DNA of 64,000 bases, from positions 52,420,859-52,484,858 of the forward strand of contig CM059575.1 in assembly GCA_030386875.1 (NCBI GenBank). Reading direction: 5' to 3'. The stretch's first letter is position 1; the number at the start of each line of letters is the position of its first letter. A program made the translations under genes and the position numbers. Below are positions 44,311 through 54,999 of this stretch, piece by piece. The notes below the pieces were generated by a model, which worked only from the letters and a program-made list of their open reading frames with translations, was not told the origin of the DNA and made no database searches. This stretch comes from Morinoia aosen. Taxonomy: Eukaryota > Arthropoda > Malacostraca > Amphipoda > Talitridae.

Positions 44311-45721
44311 TTTGCGAGCTGTAAACATGCGGGTAGTTAACGAACATTACCCGATTCCTAACATTGTAGGAACGCTGGAAGAAGTTGCTGGCAAAGAGTA
44401 CTACTCTATTATCGATGCAAAATCAGCCTTCCATCAAATTGAGCTAGATGAAGAAAGTAAGCAGTACACGGCGTTTCAAACTCGACAAGGAAACTTCGAA
44501 TTTTCTAGGCTCCTTATGGGACTCAAGTGTTCAACATCAGTGTACCAGAGAGTAATTTGTCATGTTCTGAAAAAACAGCTTGGAAAATTCGCCGCCATTT
44601 ATTTGGACGATGTGTGCATCAGCTCTATGACTTTTGAGAGTCATCTAGAAAATTTAAGAGAAGTGTTACATGAATTTCAATGTGCCGGAGTAAAAATAGG
44701 CTTAGACAAGTGCAAATTTGCGCAAAAACAAGTGAAGTACCTAGGATGTTACATCAGTCGTGAGGGACTTATTCCAGATCCCAAGAACGTGGATGCGATG
44801 CAGAATTACCCTAGGCCGACGACCGCACGCAAAGTCCGCTCATTCGTCGCTGCACTCAACTTCTACCTAACACTCTCACAGTATGATTTTGAGGTAATCT
44901 ATCGCCCAGGAGCTCAGAACGTGGTGCCCGACGCATTGTCGAGAAACATTGCGAACAACAACGAAGAAGAAAATCAAGACGACGAAGCCCCTAAAACAGT
45001 GTTCGTCACGTCGATGTTGGATGAAACACCCAGTGTACAAGAGGCGGAAATTAGTTTGCAGAAAGAAAATGTGAGAGCAGAACAATTGAAAGATCCTGTT
45101 TGGGGGCCTGTGCTGAGGTATCTTGAAGGTGACAAATTAGGGGACGCTCCAAGTCTCGCTCTGAAATCCGAAATCTTCACCGACGGAGGCATATTGTATT
45201 TCAGAAAGACGCAACGAAAGCCTAATAGAACAAGGCACTTGATCGTTGTGCCAGACGCTCTGAGAGAAGCGGCAATAACGTTAGCGCATGATAGCACAAT
45301 CGGTGCACACCAAGGTCGTGCTAAAACGTGGAAAAAGCTCATGGACTTCGGGTACTGGATTCACATGGCGCGTGACGTTAACAAACTCGTCGATTCGTGC
45401 ATACAGTGTCAGAAACGTAAGATCAACAATCGCATTTGTGTTAGCATGGGTTCATTCCCTGAAATTGACAAGCCTCTGGACAGAGTAGGCGTTGATTTAA
45501 TTGAAATGCCAGTCTCGAACGAGGGCCACAAGTACATCCTGACCGTGGTTGATCACTTCAGTAGATATGTTGCAGCTTTCCCACTCAGAAGCAAGACAAC
45601 TGAGGAAGTGACTCGAGCGTTGACTAAATTCGTGACTACGTACGGCCCAGCCAAGACGCTCATCTCAGACAGGGCACCGAGTTCACGTCAGCTTTATTCA
45701 GAAATGTATGCGAAAAATTGA
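44299..45721 (+). pseudogene. Gypsy-2 pol, reverse transcriptase core and integrase start
   Basis: In the shifted frame: MRVVNEHYPIPNI, YYSIIDAKSAFHQIELDE, FSRLLMGLKCSTSVYQRVI and catalytic AAIYLDDVCISS. The thumb ends at RKVRSFVAALNFY near 44865. The next residues (SQYDFEVIYRPGAQNVVPDA) belong to the very end of RNase H, so nearly all of RNase H is missing with the frame kept. Integrase follows: zinc region (HDSTIGAHQGRAK to CIQCQKRK), then VGVDLIEMPVSNEGHKYILT. The frame is lost again at a short G run near 45672, just at the second catalytic Asp region (TLISDR). Confidence 0.83.
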
Positions 45722-46473
45722 AAATAAGATACTACAACACCTCAGCGTATCATCCCCAATCAAACGGGATGACGGAAAGGCAGAACCAGAACATAAAAGT
45801 GATTTTGTCACACCTTGCCGCCAGCGACCAATCTTCGTGGCCGGATGCACTTTCTTGGACGTGCTTGGCGCTGAACACAAGTTATCAAAGTGTTATTGAA
45901 GAAATTCCGTATTACTTATTCTTTGGTAGGGACGCTGAAATTCCTGTTGTTGACTGGCTGAAAACACCTCGCATGGATTATTCTTTAGGAGATAATTACA
46001 GTGCAGAGATTAGCGCCCGGCTCCACAATGCGTTCCAAATCGTGAAAGCCAAATCCAAGGCGTCACACGACAAGTCTGTGCAAATGAAGGAAAAAGGTGT
46101 GAAAAACAACCAGGTGCAGAGCGGAGATATTGTTTTATTTCACAATCCGACAGGAAAAGCCGAAGCTGCAAACGCGTGGCCTACAGACTGGGTAGGACCG
46201 TATCGTATCATTGCGAAGAGTGACACAAATGCAACCATCAAGACACTGTATGATAACCGTCAAGAAAGTGTTCACTTGGATAGATTGAAAGTGGCTCATT
46301 TACGAGGCGAGGCTTTTCCCGGCACGTCGGACGTCGCAGCTGAGCCAGGGAACGGAAACGAATATGAAACAATTGACAGAGAAGATGAAGACCTGGGGAC
46401 AGAAGACAACGTGAACGAGCGAGCTGCGTTCAAAGAGCGGCGAAAATACAATCTGCGCTCAAGATGTAGGTGA
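45718..46473 (+). pseudogene. Gypsy-2 integrase, C-terminal part
   Basis: The frame resumes with YYNTSAYHPQSNGMTERQNQ, which includes the third catalytic residue (Glu of TERQN). Then come SSWPDALSWTCLALNTSY and a C-terminal GPYRIIAK block (GPY/F-type domain). The tail is acidic and ends RKYNLRSRCR before a TGA at 46471-46473. The protein end is intact, but it is separated from the upstream catalytic residues by the frame change. Confidence 0.82.
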
Positions 46474-46510
46474 ATCGTCGGCAAAGGAGCGATAAGCTGC
46501 AATGAATTAA

Positions 46511-47344
46511 GGGAAGAGTACCCCTTTAAACAAAAATTTTTTATTATTGAACCTATAGTAATGAAATTTGGTTTACAGATTGGAAATGCAATTTAGAACC
46601 GTTTTCCATTTGTAAAAAAATGCGATTTTCCCCATAGAAAATGAGATATTCATAGAAAACGAGATTTTGGGGGGGTTTTTCAAAATGTATCTCCTCCTAC
46701 AGTTTTTAAGCTACAGTAATGATTTTAGTGTCATTCTATGCGAAAATACATGTAGATATCAAAAACTAACTTGGCATTCTCCATACTTCAGTTTGAAGTT
46801 GAAAAAAATTGAAAAATTAAAAAAAAAATTTTTCTCAACATTTCATACTCTATGACGTCACAAATTTTGATCGAAAATGAATTTCAGAATGGCTTTTTAG
46901 TTTTTGAAATGCCCTCAACTTTCCGCATCCATTGACACCAAAATCATCACTGTAGCTCAAAAACTGTAGGAGGAGATACATTTTGAAGCCCCAAAAACCA
47001 TTGTTTACATTATAATCATAACAAAGACCATAAACAATTAAAATTAAAAATTTTGTAAAATTTTTGGTTCAAGTTAAACCCCTGAAATCATTATAGAGTA
47101 ATCCAGAGCCATAGGAGATGACATAGCAACTTTGCGCCGTGAAGAAAGAGCTAGGGGGAGGTGTAACATGATAAAATATCACTTCCCCCTCCCCTCCCCC
47201 CCATAATTCAAACCCCCGTAGCGGGCGAACCAATGAACGTACGAACTTCATTTTTTCACATAATGTACCTGACATCTCACCCTTCCTATTGCATCTAAAA
47301 CCCAATATCTACAGAGAATTCGACATTTTGGGGCTACTCTTCCC
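46511..47344. mobile_element. TTAA-target MITE with long internal inverted repeat, 834 bp
   Basis: Termini GGGAAGAGTACCCC and the reverse complement of GGGAAGAGTAGCCCC are flanked by TTAA (46507-46510 and 47345-47348). Inside, about 65 bases at 46678-46742 recur as an imperfect reverse complement at 46925-46991 (ATGTATCTCCTCCTACAG and its partner). They could fold into a stem with a loop of about 180 bases. No gene. TTAA duplication suggests piggyBac-type mobilisation, though the termini differ from the MITE at 5671. Confidence 0.82.
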
Positions 47345-47348
47345 TTAA

Positions 47349-49804
47349 GTTCATGAATTTCTTTGATTTTCAGGATGTTTCTTTCATGTGTAATTTTAGA
47401 TGTGTTCTTCAATAGGAAGGCGTGTTCGAGTTTCGTGTTATCGTAGTTTGCACTCGCAAGAGTGAGATGTGTTCTTCAGTAGTTATATGTGTTACTAGCT
47501 GTGTGTGACTTTGAATTTCTGCTCACGAGCGATCTTGTTGGGAAACGAGATGCTTGTCAGAATGTTCAAATCTCACGCTGTACTTAAGATTTCAGTTCTA
47601 TTGTTGCTAAGTGAAGAGAAATTGAGCTTTTCGTTAGGTTGATGTCGAATGCTTCTCAAGAGGAGTGCTACGTACCTTTCGTAGTGTGCTTTTATTTTCT
47701 AGCCAGCTTCTCGTAAGGCGTGCGCGCTTAATACGAAATAACTCTAGCGAATTAATTAGTTTAATCTGAAAGTGCTTAGGCTGAGGTTATCTCAGGCTTG
47801 CTGATTTTATCAATACCGTTGAAACCGTTCGCATACTCGCAACGGGGAGAATATGTTTAGCATTATATTAAAAGTAGCGTGTTCATTCTTGCTGTAGACA
47901 ATAGTGTGTTTCATTTCTTCAGACTTAAGTAATTGATTTTCTGGGTAGATTAGTGTATAAATTACGTCAGCAAAAAAATAGGCCAGCAGATTGAAAGACA
48001 GAAACACGTCGCGTATGAAGAGCAGACGAAAGCACAGACAATTAAGGAAGAATCACGTGGAACACAAGTAATTACTTATAAGAACGAAGAACAGAAAGCA
48101 ACGACACGACATAGGGGATTCATCGCACTTGTATTGGATGTATTTGACTGTAGAACAAATTCTAGCGTTGCATTGGGAAACGACGAAGATGTATGTGCAG
48201 CTGGAATTTCGCATCATGTTTCGGAAGAATGCCGAAGGCACAAGTAATTAGCCCAGAACCGTTAGCGGTCGAGCTTTGGCTGAAGACATCGTCCAGACAT
48301 ATCGTTCGCTAACAAGCTCGTACCGGAAGGGCTGCTCAAGTAATTGGCACTTAATACTTCGAAGTGAACAGCACCACAGAGGAACGAAGCATTAACATGA
48401 GGAAGGAAGGAGAAGCGAAAATAATGAAGATAATAGTCTAGGGTGCCTAGAGGTACTAGCGTTCAAAAATGCTTCTATGAAATGGGCACTCTTATGAAAC
48501 AGTGACAATACTTTTGTATTATTGAGTGTTCAAACTAACTTGAGTAATTTGGAATTTGCGTCGTAACATTTATGCCTAGTAAGGCATTCCTGAAATTCGA
48601 ATGCAAGTTTCCTGTGAATTTTTTTTACTAGGCAAATGATCACATTGGAATATTGAAGCCGCATTTTAGGCATCTCTATTTATACGTGAAATGAAAATTT
48701 AAAAGAGATTACGTCGGATAAGCTTTGAATGAGGCGTACGATCTTCAAAGAATATTAACCCACGAAATTCTCGCGCATAAATAAAAGTATTGACTCGGAC
48801 AAATGGATGGAACAGCATCTCGTGTCTCCCAGAAATTATACGTCGACATCAAGGAATGTTGAGAAGCATTATGTAGGATACCCCCGCTCATACAGGATAC
48901 CACCGCCGGATACACCTCGGATTCTTCAGGATTACCTCGTAGGATTCAGGACCTTATTGCGAATGGTTACTGTGTTAAATGAAATTTATCGACGCGCCAA
49001 CTCGTATTTATCGCCGGATCAATATAACTTCCTGACTTGCCGATTCGCCTGATCAACGAATCGGCGTTCATGATTAATCTGCCGATTAAAAGTTTGAGTT
49101 TGAATAAACGTCATAAAATGTAAGTGCAGCATTGCATTTGACATGATTTAGTGGTAGTTTGAATCGTGATAATGATCCATCTTATAGAACGAAATCGTGC
49201 AGTTAATGTGGTGTATAGAAATTTGTCATGAGTCTGGATATTGGACAGGCAATACTTCCTCCTGAAAAAGAGTACCTATCACCAACGCGTGTGTGAAGCT
49301 AGGAAATGCCAGAAGAAAAGCATGGAAGGAAAGCAAATTCCGTCAGCTATACCAAAGGAGTCTACATCGAATCGTCAACAGCAGCGCCAAGGAGTAGGAC
49401 AACAGAACATACAAGCGTTAATTGAACTCTACGAGATATAAAATCATCAATACTGTAGGATGTTAGAGAGGGTAGGAAATGTAACCGTAATATTTTGTGA
49501 ATGTCATTAGGGGTGAACACTCAGAACATTTATGACGTATTTCACTTCGGCGGAAGACAGATACATCGAGTAAATGAAGACAAGACAATATAGAAAAATG
49601 TTGCTGATTGTAATGAATATGATTCTTAATTGTAACACATTGTTTGCTGCGGAGTTAATTTTAGAACATAATGTGCTTAAGTAGAATTTACCATGTGTGT
49701 CTTATATTGGCTGCATACTGTAGTACTTATTATTCAATAAATAGCTGAAAGCTAATTCAGAAAAATATTGTCATGCCAATTTTTTAACTCTAGGAGGGCG
49801 GTCC
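47349..49804 (+). other. Gypsy-2 region after pol, function unknown
   Basis: About 2.4 kb without a long open frame. The best frame (48807-49052, 81 residues, rich in Arg and Tyr) has no recognisable motif or membrane segment, so an env remnant cannot be claimed. A purine-rich GGAGGGCGG at 49793-49801 sits a few bases before the 3' LTR and may be the polypurine tract. Confidence 0.5.
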
Positions 49805-51549
49805 TGTCGAGAATCTGTTAAGAATAACCAATTTTGTGAATTAAAAAATGAGGATTTAGGGAAAAATTTTAATTGTGTGTAATAAATTTTGTGCTTACTT
49901 AGAAATATCTCAGTAAATCCCAGCAGTACAGGAGGGTCGCTTCAACATGTATGTTTTTATGCCTGTGTGTTTGGACTCAGCAAATGTTAGGTGGAGCGGT
50001 AAGATGTAAGGGCTCGAACGATGTCTGTTTACATTGAGTGTTGTTTCTGGAGGGGTCTATTTTGTGGTGTTAGCAATTTTTTCATTCGGGCGAGCCCTTG
50101 GAAACTTTAGACGTTCGGAAAAATGCCTACCCATGCGCAAACAAAAGTCGCCTTGTTGTCAAACATAAATCGAGACACTTAAGCCGAGAGAGGTGGCAAA
50201 CCAACGGTCGGTTTCGTAGGAGCTTGAGCGTGAGAAACAATGAGGCTAAGAAAGAAATAAAGGCGAGCTACGGAACTACCAATTAGAAAGAGGTAGGCGG
50301 TCGCGGTGAGGTCCGAAGAAGCCTATAGGTCGAATAGGAGAGAGCGGACAACCCTCAAGAAAATGAGCTGGAGATGCGATGAACAATAGACAGTTCGACA
50401 ACCGACGCCGCGGCGCGAAGTATAAGAAATAAAACGCGGGTGTGTTCACAGTAACAAACGTGCTTAAAGAAATAATGAAAAAAGTGTATATATTGAAAAT
50501 TATACTAAAGTTTACGCTGTAATGTAATCCAGAAATTCTTACATTTTCTCGTTTCACTTGCAGAGAGGAAATTTTATGTGTCCCCTTTACCACGTTCACT
50601 AAGGGGAGATGACCAAATCGACCAAATTGTATGAATCATTTGATGGAACGGAGATGCCACACTAGATGGGAGGGAAAAAGAAATATAGTTTCCTTTGGAA
50701 AAGATGTTTTGAGATAAATATTGTGAATTTTCAATGTCATTCAGTGAAGTAAAAAATTGAGATATTTAAGGGGACGTTAGTGACGCGATTAAGGGTAACA
50801 AGTCAAATTTTTGTCTTTAACAGGCGGGACGGATTCATGTAATTGAAGAATTGATCTGCTCGGAGGAGAGGGAACTAACGTGCGAAGATACCGAAGCACG
50901 AGCTCCGAAGTTAGCGATTGGCAACAGACTTTCTTGAACTGTGCATAGGACAGTCATTTGAACTGAAGCTGTATGGGCTCATGAACGTGAAGGTCGAAGT
51001 AATGACCACATCTCGTGCTGCTGGGAGCGCTGAGATATTGTAGGCATTACTTGTGTTATGTTTGGGAGTGTAAGTAACTTGCGGGAAAAGGCTGGCCAGC
51101 CGACACATGCAGTATAGTTATGTGATGTAAGTGATTTGGCGTATGCTGTTTTGATTCCATTACTTAATTTACATCATTCCAAATACCATTCATTGTGTGT
51201 ACGCTCATTGATGTTTGTATGACGTATAGCTGGAAATCATAAATGTTAGCATATTTTACCCTGTGTATCATGCCCCACAATATTAGAAGCGATCGATCGT
51301 AACACCACGGAGGGCGCTCAGAAAATGCGCTGCGTAAGTCGAGTCAACCATCATCGGTGAGTACAGCTCTAATTTTAGTATACAATCATTGTTTTTATTC
51401 TGTTCTTAGTGACTGTGTTCTTGATGCATCCTCACATTTTTGTGTATTGTGTAATGTCATGGAGGTTTGCCATTCCCTCAATTCCGAGAACCTGATCTTC
51501 TTGTTAGCGAAATGTTAACAAGAAGGAGGCGGGACGTTTTCTCGTGACA
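49805..51549 (+). repeat. Gypsy-2 3' LTR, full length
   Basis: 1,745 bp, TGTCGAGAATC to CTCGTGACA, followed directly by the TSD GCAC. This is the reference copy for the family in this window. Confidence 0.9.
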
Positions 51550-52463
51550 GCACATATGAACCCAATACACCACAATAACACTTACCGGTGCACATATGAA
51601 CCCAATAAACTACAATAACACTTATCGGTGCACATATGAACCCAATACACCACAATAACACTTACCGGTGCACATATGAACCCAATACACCACAATAACA
51701 CTTAGCGGTGCACATATGAACCCAATACACCACAATAACACTTACCGGTGCACATATGAACCCAATACACCACAATAACACTTACCGGTGCACATATGAA
51801 CCCAATACACCACAATAACACTCACCGGTGCTCATATGAACCCAATACACTACAATAACACTCATCGGTGCTCATATGAACCCAATACACCGCAATAACA
51901 CTCACCGGTGCTCATATGAGCACCGGTGAGCACACTACAATAACACTCATCGGTGCTCATATGAACCCAATACACCACAATAACACTCACCGGTGCACAT
52001 ATGAACCCAATACACTACAATAAAACTCACCGGTGCACATATGAACCCAATACACTACAATAACACTCACCGGTGCACATATGAACCCAATACACCACAA
52101 TAACACCCACCGGTGCACATATGAACCCAATACACTACAATAACACTCACCGGTGCACATACGAACCCAATACAACACAATAACACTCACCGGTGCACAT
52201 ATGAACCTAATACACTACAATAACACCCACCGATGCTCATATGAACCCAATACACTACAATAACACTCACCGGTGAACATATGAACCTAATACTTTACAA
52301 TAGCACTCACCGGTGCACATATGAACCCAATACACCACAATAACACTCACCGGTGCTCATATGAACCCAATACACTACAATAACACTCATCGGTACTCAT
52401 TTGAACCCAATACACCACAATAACACTCACCGGTGCTCATATGAACCCAATACACTACAATAA
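51550..52463 (+). repeat. 40-bp minisatellite, right part
   Basis: About 23 units of the array seen at 40560-41000. Some units vary at CACC/CACT and GCAC/GCTC. A 30-bp perfect palindrome at 51901-51930 marks a local inversion of the CTCACCGGTGCTCAT segment. Confidence 0.92.
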
Positions 52464-52588
52464 TTAAGGGCCTTTCACACGGTCAGTTTTCTCGTCAGTG
52501 ACACTCACACTCACAGAGTATGGTCAAAACACTTGCGTTCACACGTACGTTTTCTGGACTCGTAGTGGCGGCTGTGGCGCGTCGCTGG
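52464..52588. other. Possible left end of another TTAA-target element
   Basis: The array stops at TTAAGGGCCTTTCACACG. TTAA followed by GGG and a TTTCACAC block, with TCACACGTACG repeated inside, resembles the terminus of a TTAA-target MITE into which hAT element 2 later inserted. Its other end would lie outside the window. Confidence 0.3.
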
Positions 52589-52602
52589 CAGGGTTGCCAG
52601 AT

Positions 52603-52832
52603 TATGCGTAATCCGTATCTAAGGGTGGATATTGAGTAGACGAGAAGACTTCAACGTGTACTTGACGTAAAGAGGTAGTAGATCCAAATGCGCCCTGCAG
52701 CGCTGCACACATCCTATTTATAGCTTATGATTCGCTGACTCAGCAGCGCACACTATGCCCGCGTCGCAGCTTAGGGTTGGCATACGTACGTACCGACATG
52801 GGTACGAACAAGTACGTAACCAGGTCGGCACA
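52603..52832 (-). repeat. Gypsy-1 3' LTR
   Basis: 230 bp. In element orientation it starts TGTGCCGACC and ends TTACGCATA. The TATA-like box is at 52714-52722. Confidence 0.92.
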
Positions 52833-52845
52833 TACCTCCCCCACC
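52833..52845 (-). other. Gypsy-1 polypurine tract
   Basis: Minus strand GGTGGGGGAGGTA ends at the first base of the 3' LTR, the normal place for the plus-strand primer. Confidence 0.75.
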
Positions 52846-54102
52846 ATGCAGGTAAAATACCCTTCTTGAATCAAAACAATCAATTTGAAGAACATAACTT
52901 CAAAATTCAACAAGTGTATCCCAATGCATCAGTGTTTACAAGTGAAAATTACTAATTCGGAACAATTAGTCAGATAAACATAGCAACTGTAATTCGATTT
53001 TGGTAAACCAGTTAAAAATTGTTAACATACCCCCACCAACGAAAGATAAGTTGAGCCGCAGGTAAATATTACAATAGTGAAAGATATTCTCGTTTTGAAA
53101 CCAAAACTGTATTGAAAAACGCACTAGTACAACAACAAGAATATATTTATTGAAACAGAAAAACATCCGTAAATAAAAGTAAAACGCGTCGAAGTAAGTT
53201 CGACAAGAAGCGCAACACAACAATATCAGCGTACCGCAAAAATAGTTAAGACATTCAGAAATATCGTTCCAAAAAAATCTACGGTACAAGATATCAACAT
53301 TTAACTATCTTAGGTCGTTGAAAAACATCCGAAAGTAAACGTCGAGTGAAAAGAAAATAATTTAAAAAGACTAATGCATGAAGGAACAGCCTCATTGTCA
53401 AAACATGTACGCACGATTGTACACCAAAAGGGAATAAGCAAATTCGCAAAAAAAATATTTTATTTTTGAACACAAAGAAAAAATTCCAAAAAAATCGTTT
53501 AAGCATCACGCATGTAGACAATTAAGTTTAATTAAACATCGCCTATATTAGTTACAACAATATTTGCCCTGAAATCGCAATTACCGAATACATTTAACCA
53601 AGAGAAACAGTTAAGTGCTAAATGCAGGAGAACTAAAATAGAAAATTGCATCGTTGAAAATAATAATTAAAATACTTTTTATTCAAACAAAATTGAAATA
53701 AAGATTTATGCGTACCATGAATTCGTAGTAAGAACATTACATTCGTGAAATATAAGAGTAATCAACCATGAAAATAATTCCAACGCATTGTCTATGAAAT
53801 TTAGTTGATCAGAAAACCGCATAACATTTTTTTTTTTAATTCGGAAACCAGTTAATACATACTGAGTTACGTGAACGTTAATATTTTTTGAATATCAATG
53901 CTAAAAATTAGAAGGAATTACCACAAAAATAAAACTCGAATCAACTTAGTACCTTATAACTAATTCCTGAGGTATATGTTAAACATAAAACTAGAATTCC
54001 GTTTTATAACGCATGAGAAAAATAGTGTCGCTTAGAAGACACGCAAAAAAATAAAGTCCACATATTTAAAAAAAACAAGGAAAACACATGCTTCACTGAC
54101 AC
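52846..54102 (-). other. Gypsy-1 3' untranslated region
   Basis: About 1.25 kb, AT-rich. The minus-strand open frames at 52966-53289 and 53294-53521 are Phe/Cys-rich, low in complexity and without recognisable motifs. I do not call them genes. Confidence 0.5.
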
Positions 54103-54451
54103 CTAAACTTCGCTATTTGCTTGCAGGTGACGTAGCGGTTGGTCAGCGTTGCTCGATCTGAGCTGCTGACGACGGAGTAATGCATCTTCAGCGCGAAGGC
54201 GATCCGCCAGCAAGTTAAGTTCACGACGAAGATAGAGGAAGGAAACCCCTAATCCCAGAGTTAAAGGAAAGAGAAGGAGAATACCTAAATCAGAAATGCG
54301 GTCGGGAAGGATATCGACAAGGGCGTTTGCCTTCACCCAATCGGAGGACACTCTTCCCTGGTGTTGCTCCAGGGCATTAGTGAGTGCCTCCACCGACACA
54401 TGGGTCATCCTATTTCCCATCGTGGCGGGCAGGAACGTGAGCGTGCTCGGT
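54103..54451 (-). CDS. Gypsy-1 third ORF, exon 2 (membrane segment and coiled coil)
   Basis: Minus-strand frame after pol. A pyrimidine-rich tract ending TTTCAATTTCAG sits just before 54451, a good splice acceptor, and the frame then stays open for 116 codons including the stop at 54103-54105. The encoded part has a polar N-terminal stretch (MTHVSVEALTNALEQHQ) and one hydrophobic segment (LGILLLFPLTLGLGVSFLYL) suited to a single membrane span. A charged leucine-rich helix (RRELNLLADRLRAEDALLRR) follows and looks like a short coiled coil. It has no Cys-rich ectodomain or furin site, so it is not a typical envelope. A Met at 54516 upstream of the acceptor gives an unspliced alternative start. 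Function unknown, and the splicing is inferred. Confidence 0.55.
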
Positions 54452-54516
54452 CTGAAATTGAAACAAACACAGAGTTCAATTAGCATGGCCATACAAAAAA
54501 AATTTTTATCAATCAA

Positions 54517-54999
54517 TTATTATTACGTCAAATTAATTAAAGAAACCAATAGTCACAGGTGGTGACAGCTGCTATGAGAAAAAAACAAACATCAAATCTG
54601 CACGTAGCTGATCCCACACGGCATCGACAGCTGCGCACCTATTTGGAAAACAAATCGGAGCCAGCCTTCGCTCCCACAGCAATGAGGGGCCGCGTTTCGA
54701 AACACAGGATGTTATTGAACCGAGCAAGCTGTTATTCAACTGAGCAAGCTGTTATTGAACTGAGCAAGGCTCTCGGTCAAATGTAAGCCTTCGTGGTAAA
54801 GTTAATGGGTACAGACTCAATCACGCACGTAATAACACGGTACACCAAATACGAAATGAAAAAATAAGGTAAATACATACGGTTATATAAGGAAAGTTCC
54901 AGTTAAAAATATACGTAAAATTAACATCGAAACAAGAATCACACAATAGTATTATGTGAACATAGCAACACCGTCAGTCTTAAGTCGCATAGTTTTCAT
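54517..54999 (-). other. Spacer between Gypsy-1 pol and third ORF
   Basis: AT-rich. It holds the presumed 3' end of the intron used for the spliced RNA. A tandem GAGCAAGCTGTTATT block is repeated near 54720-54760. Confidence 0.45.

Larger units (their letters stand above)
41001..51549 (+). mobile_element. Gypsy element 2, degenerate, inside a minisatellite
   Basis: LTRs 41001-41804 and 49805-51549 run TGTCGAGAATC to CTCGTGACA and are flanked by the 4-bp TSD GCAC (40997-41000 and 51550-51553), both within the 40-bp array. Gag is open. Pol is broken by stops, frameshifts and an RNase H deletion. A TTAA MITE has inserted after pol. About 2.4 kb between the MITE and the 3' LTR is unexplained. 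It is related to the solo LTR at 34250 and the decayed LTR at 4020. Confidence 0.92.

Noticed and set aside
43609..44328. 239-residue minus-strand frame opposite the Gypsy-2 protease and linker
   Set aside because: The plus strand carries clear protease and reverse transcriptase motifs. The antisense frame has no domain and is a shadow.
51987..52190. 67-residue minus-strand frame resembling a membrane repeat protein
   Set aside because: Translation of the 40-bp minisatellite.
52966..53521. Phe/Cys-rich minus-strand frames considered as an env gene of Gypsy element 1
   Set aside because: They are AT-rich, low in complexity and separate short frames without a signal peptide, cleavage site or fusion-peptide pattern.
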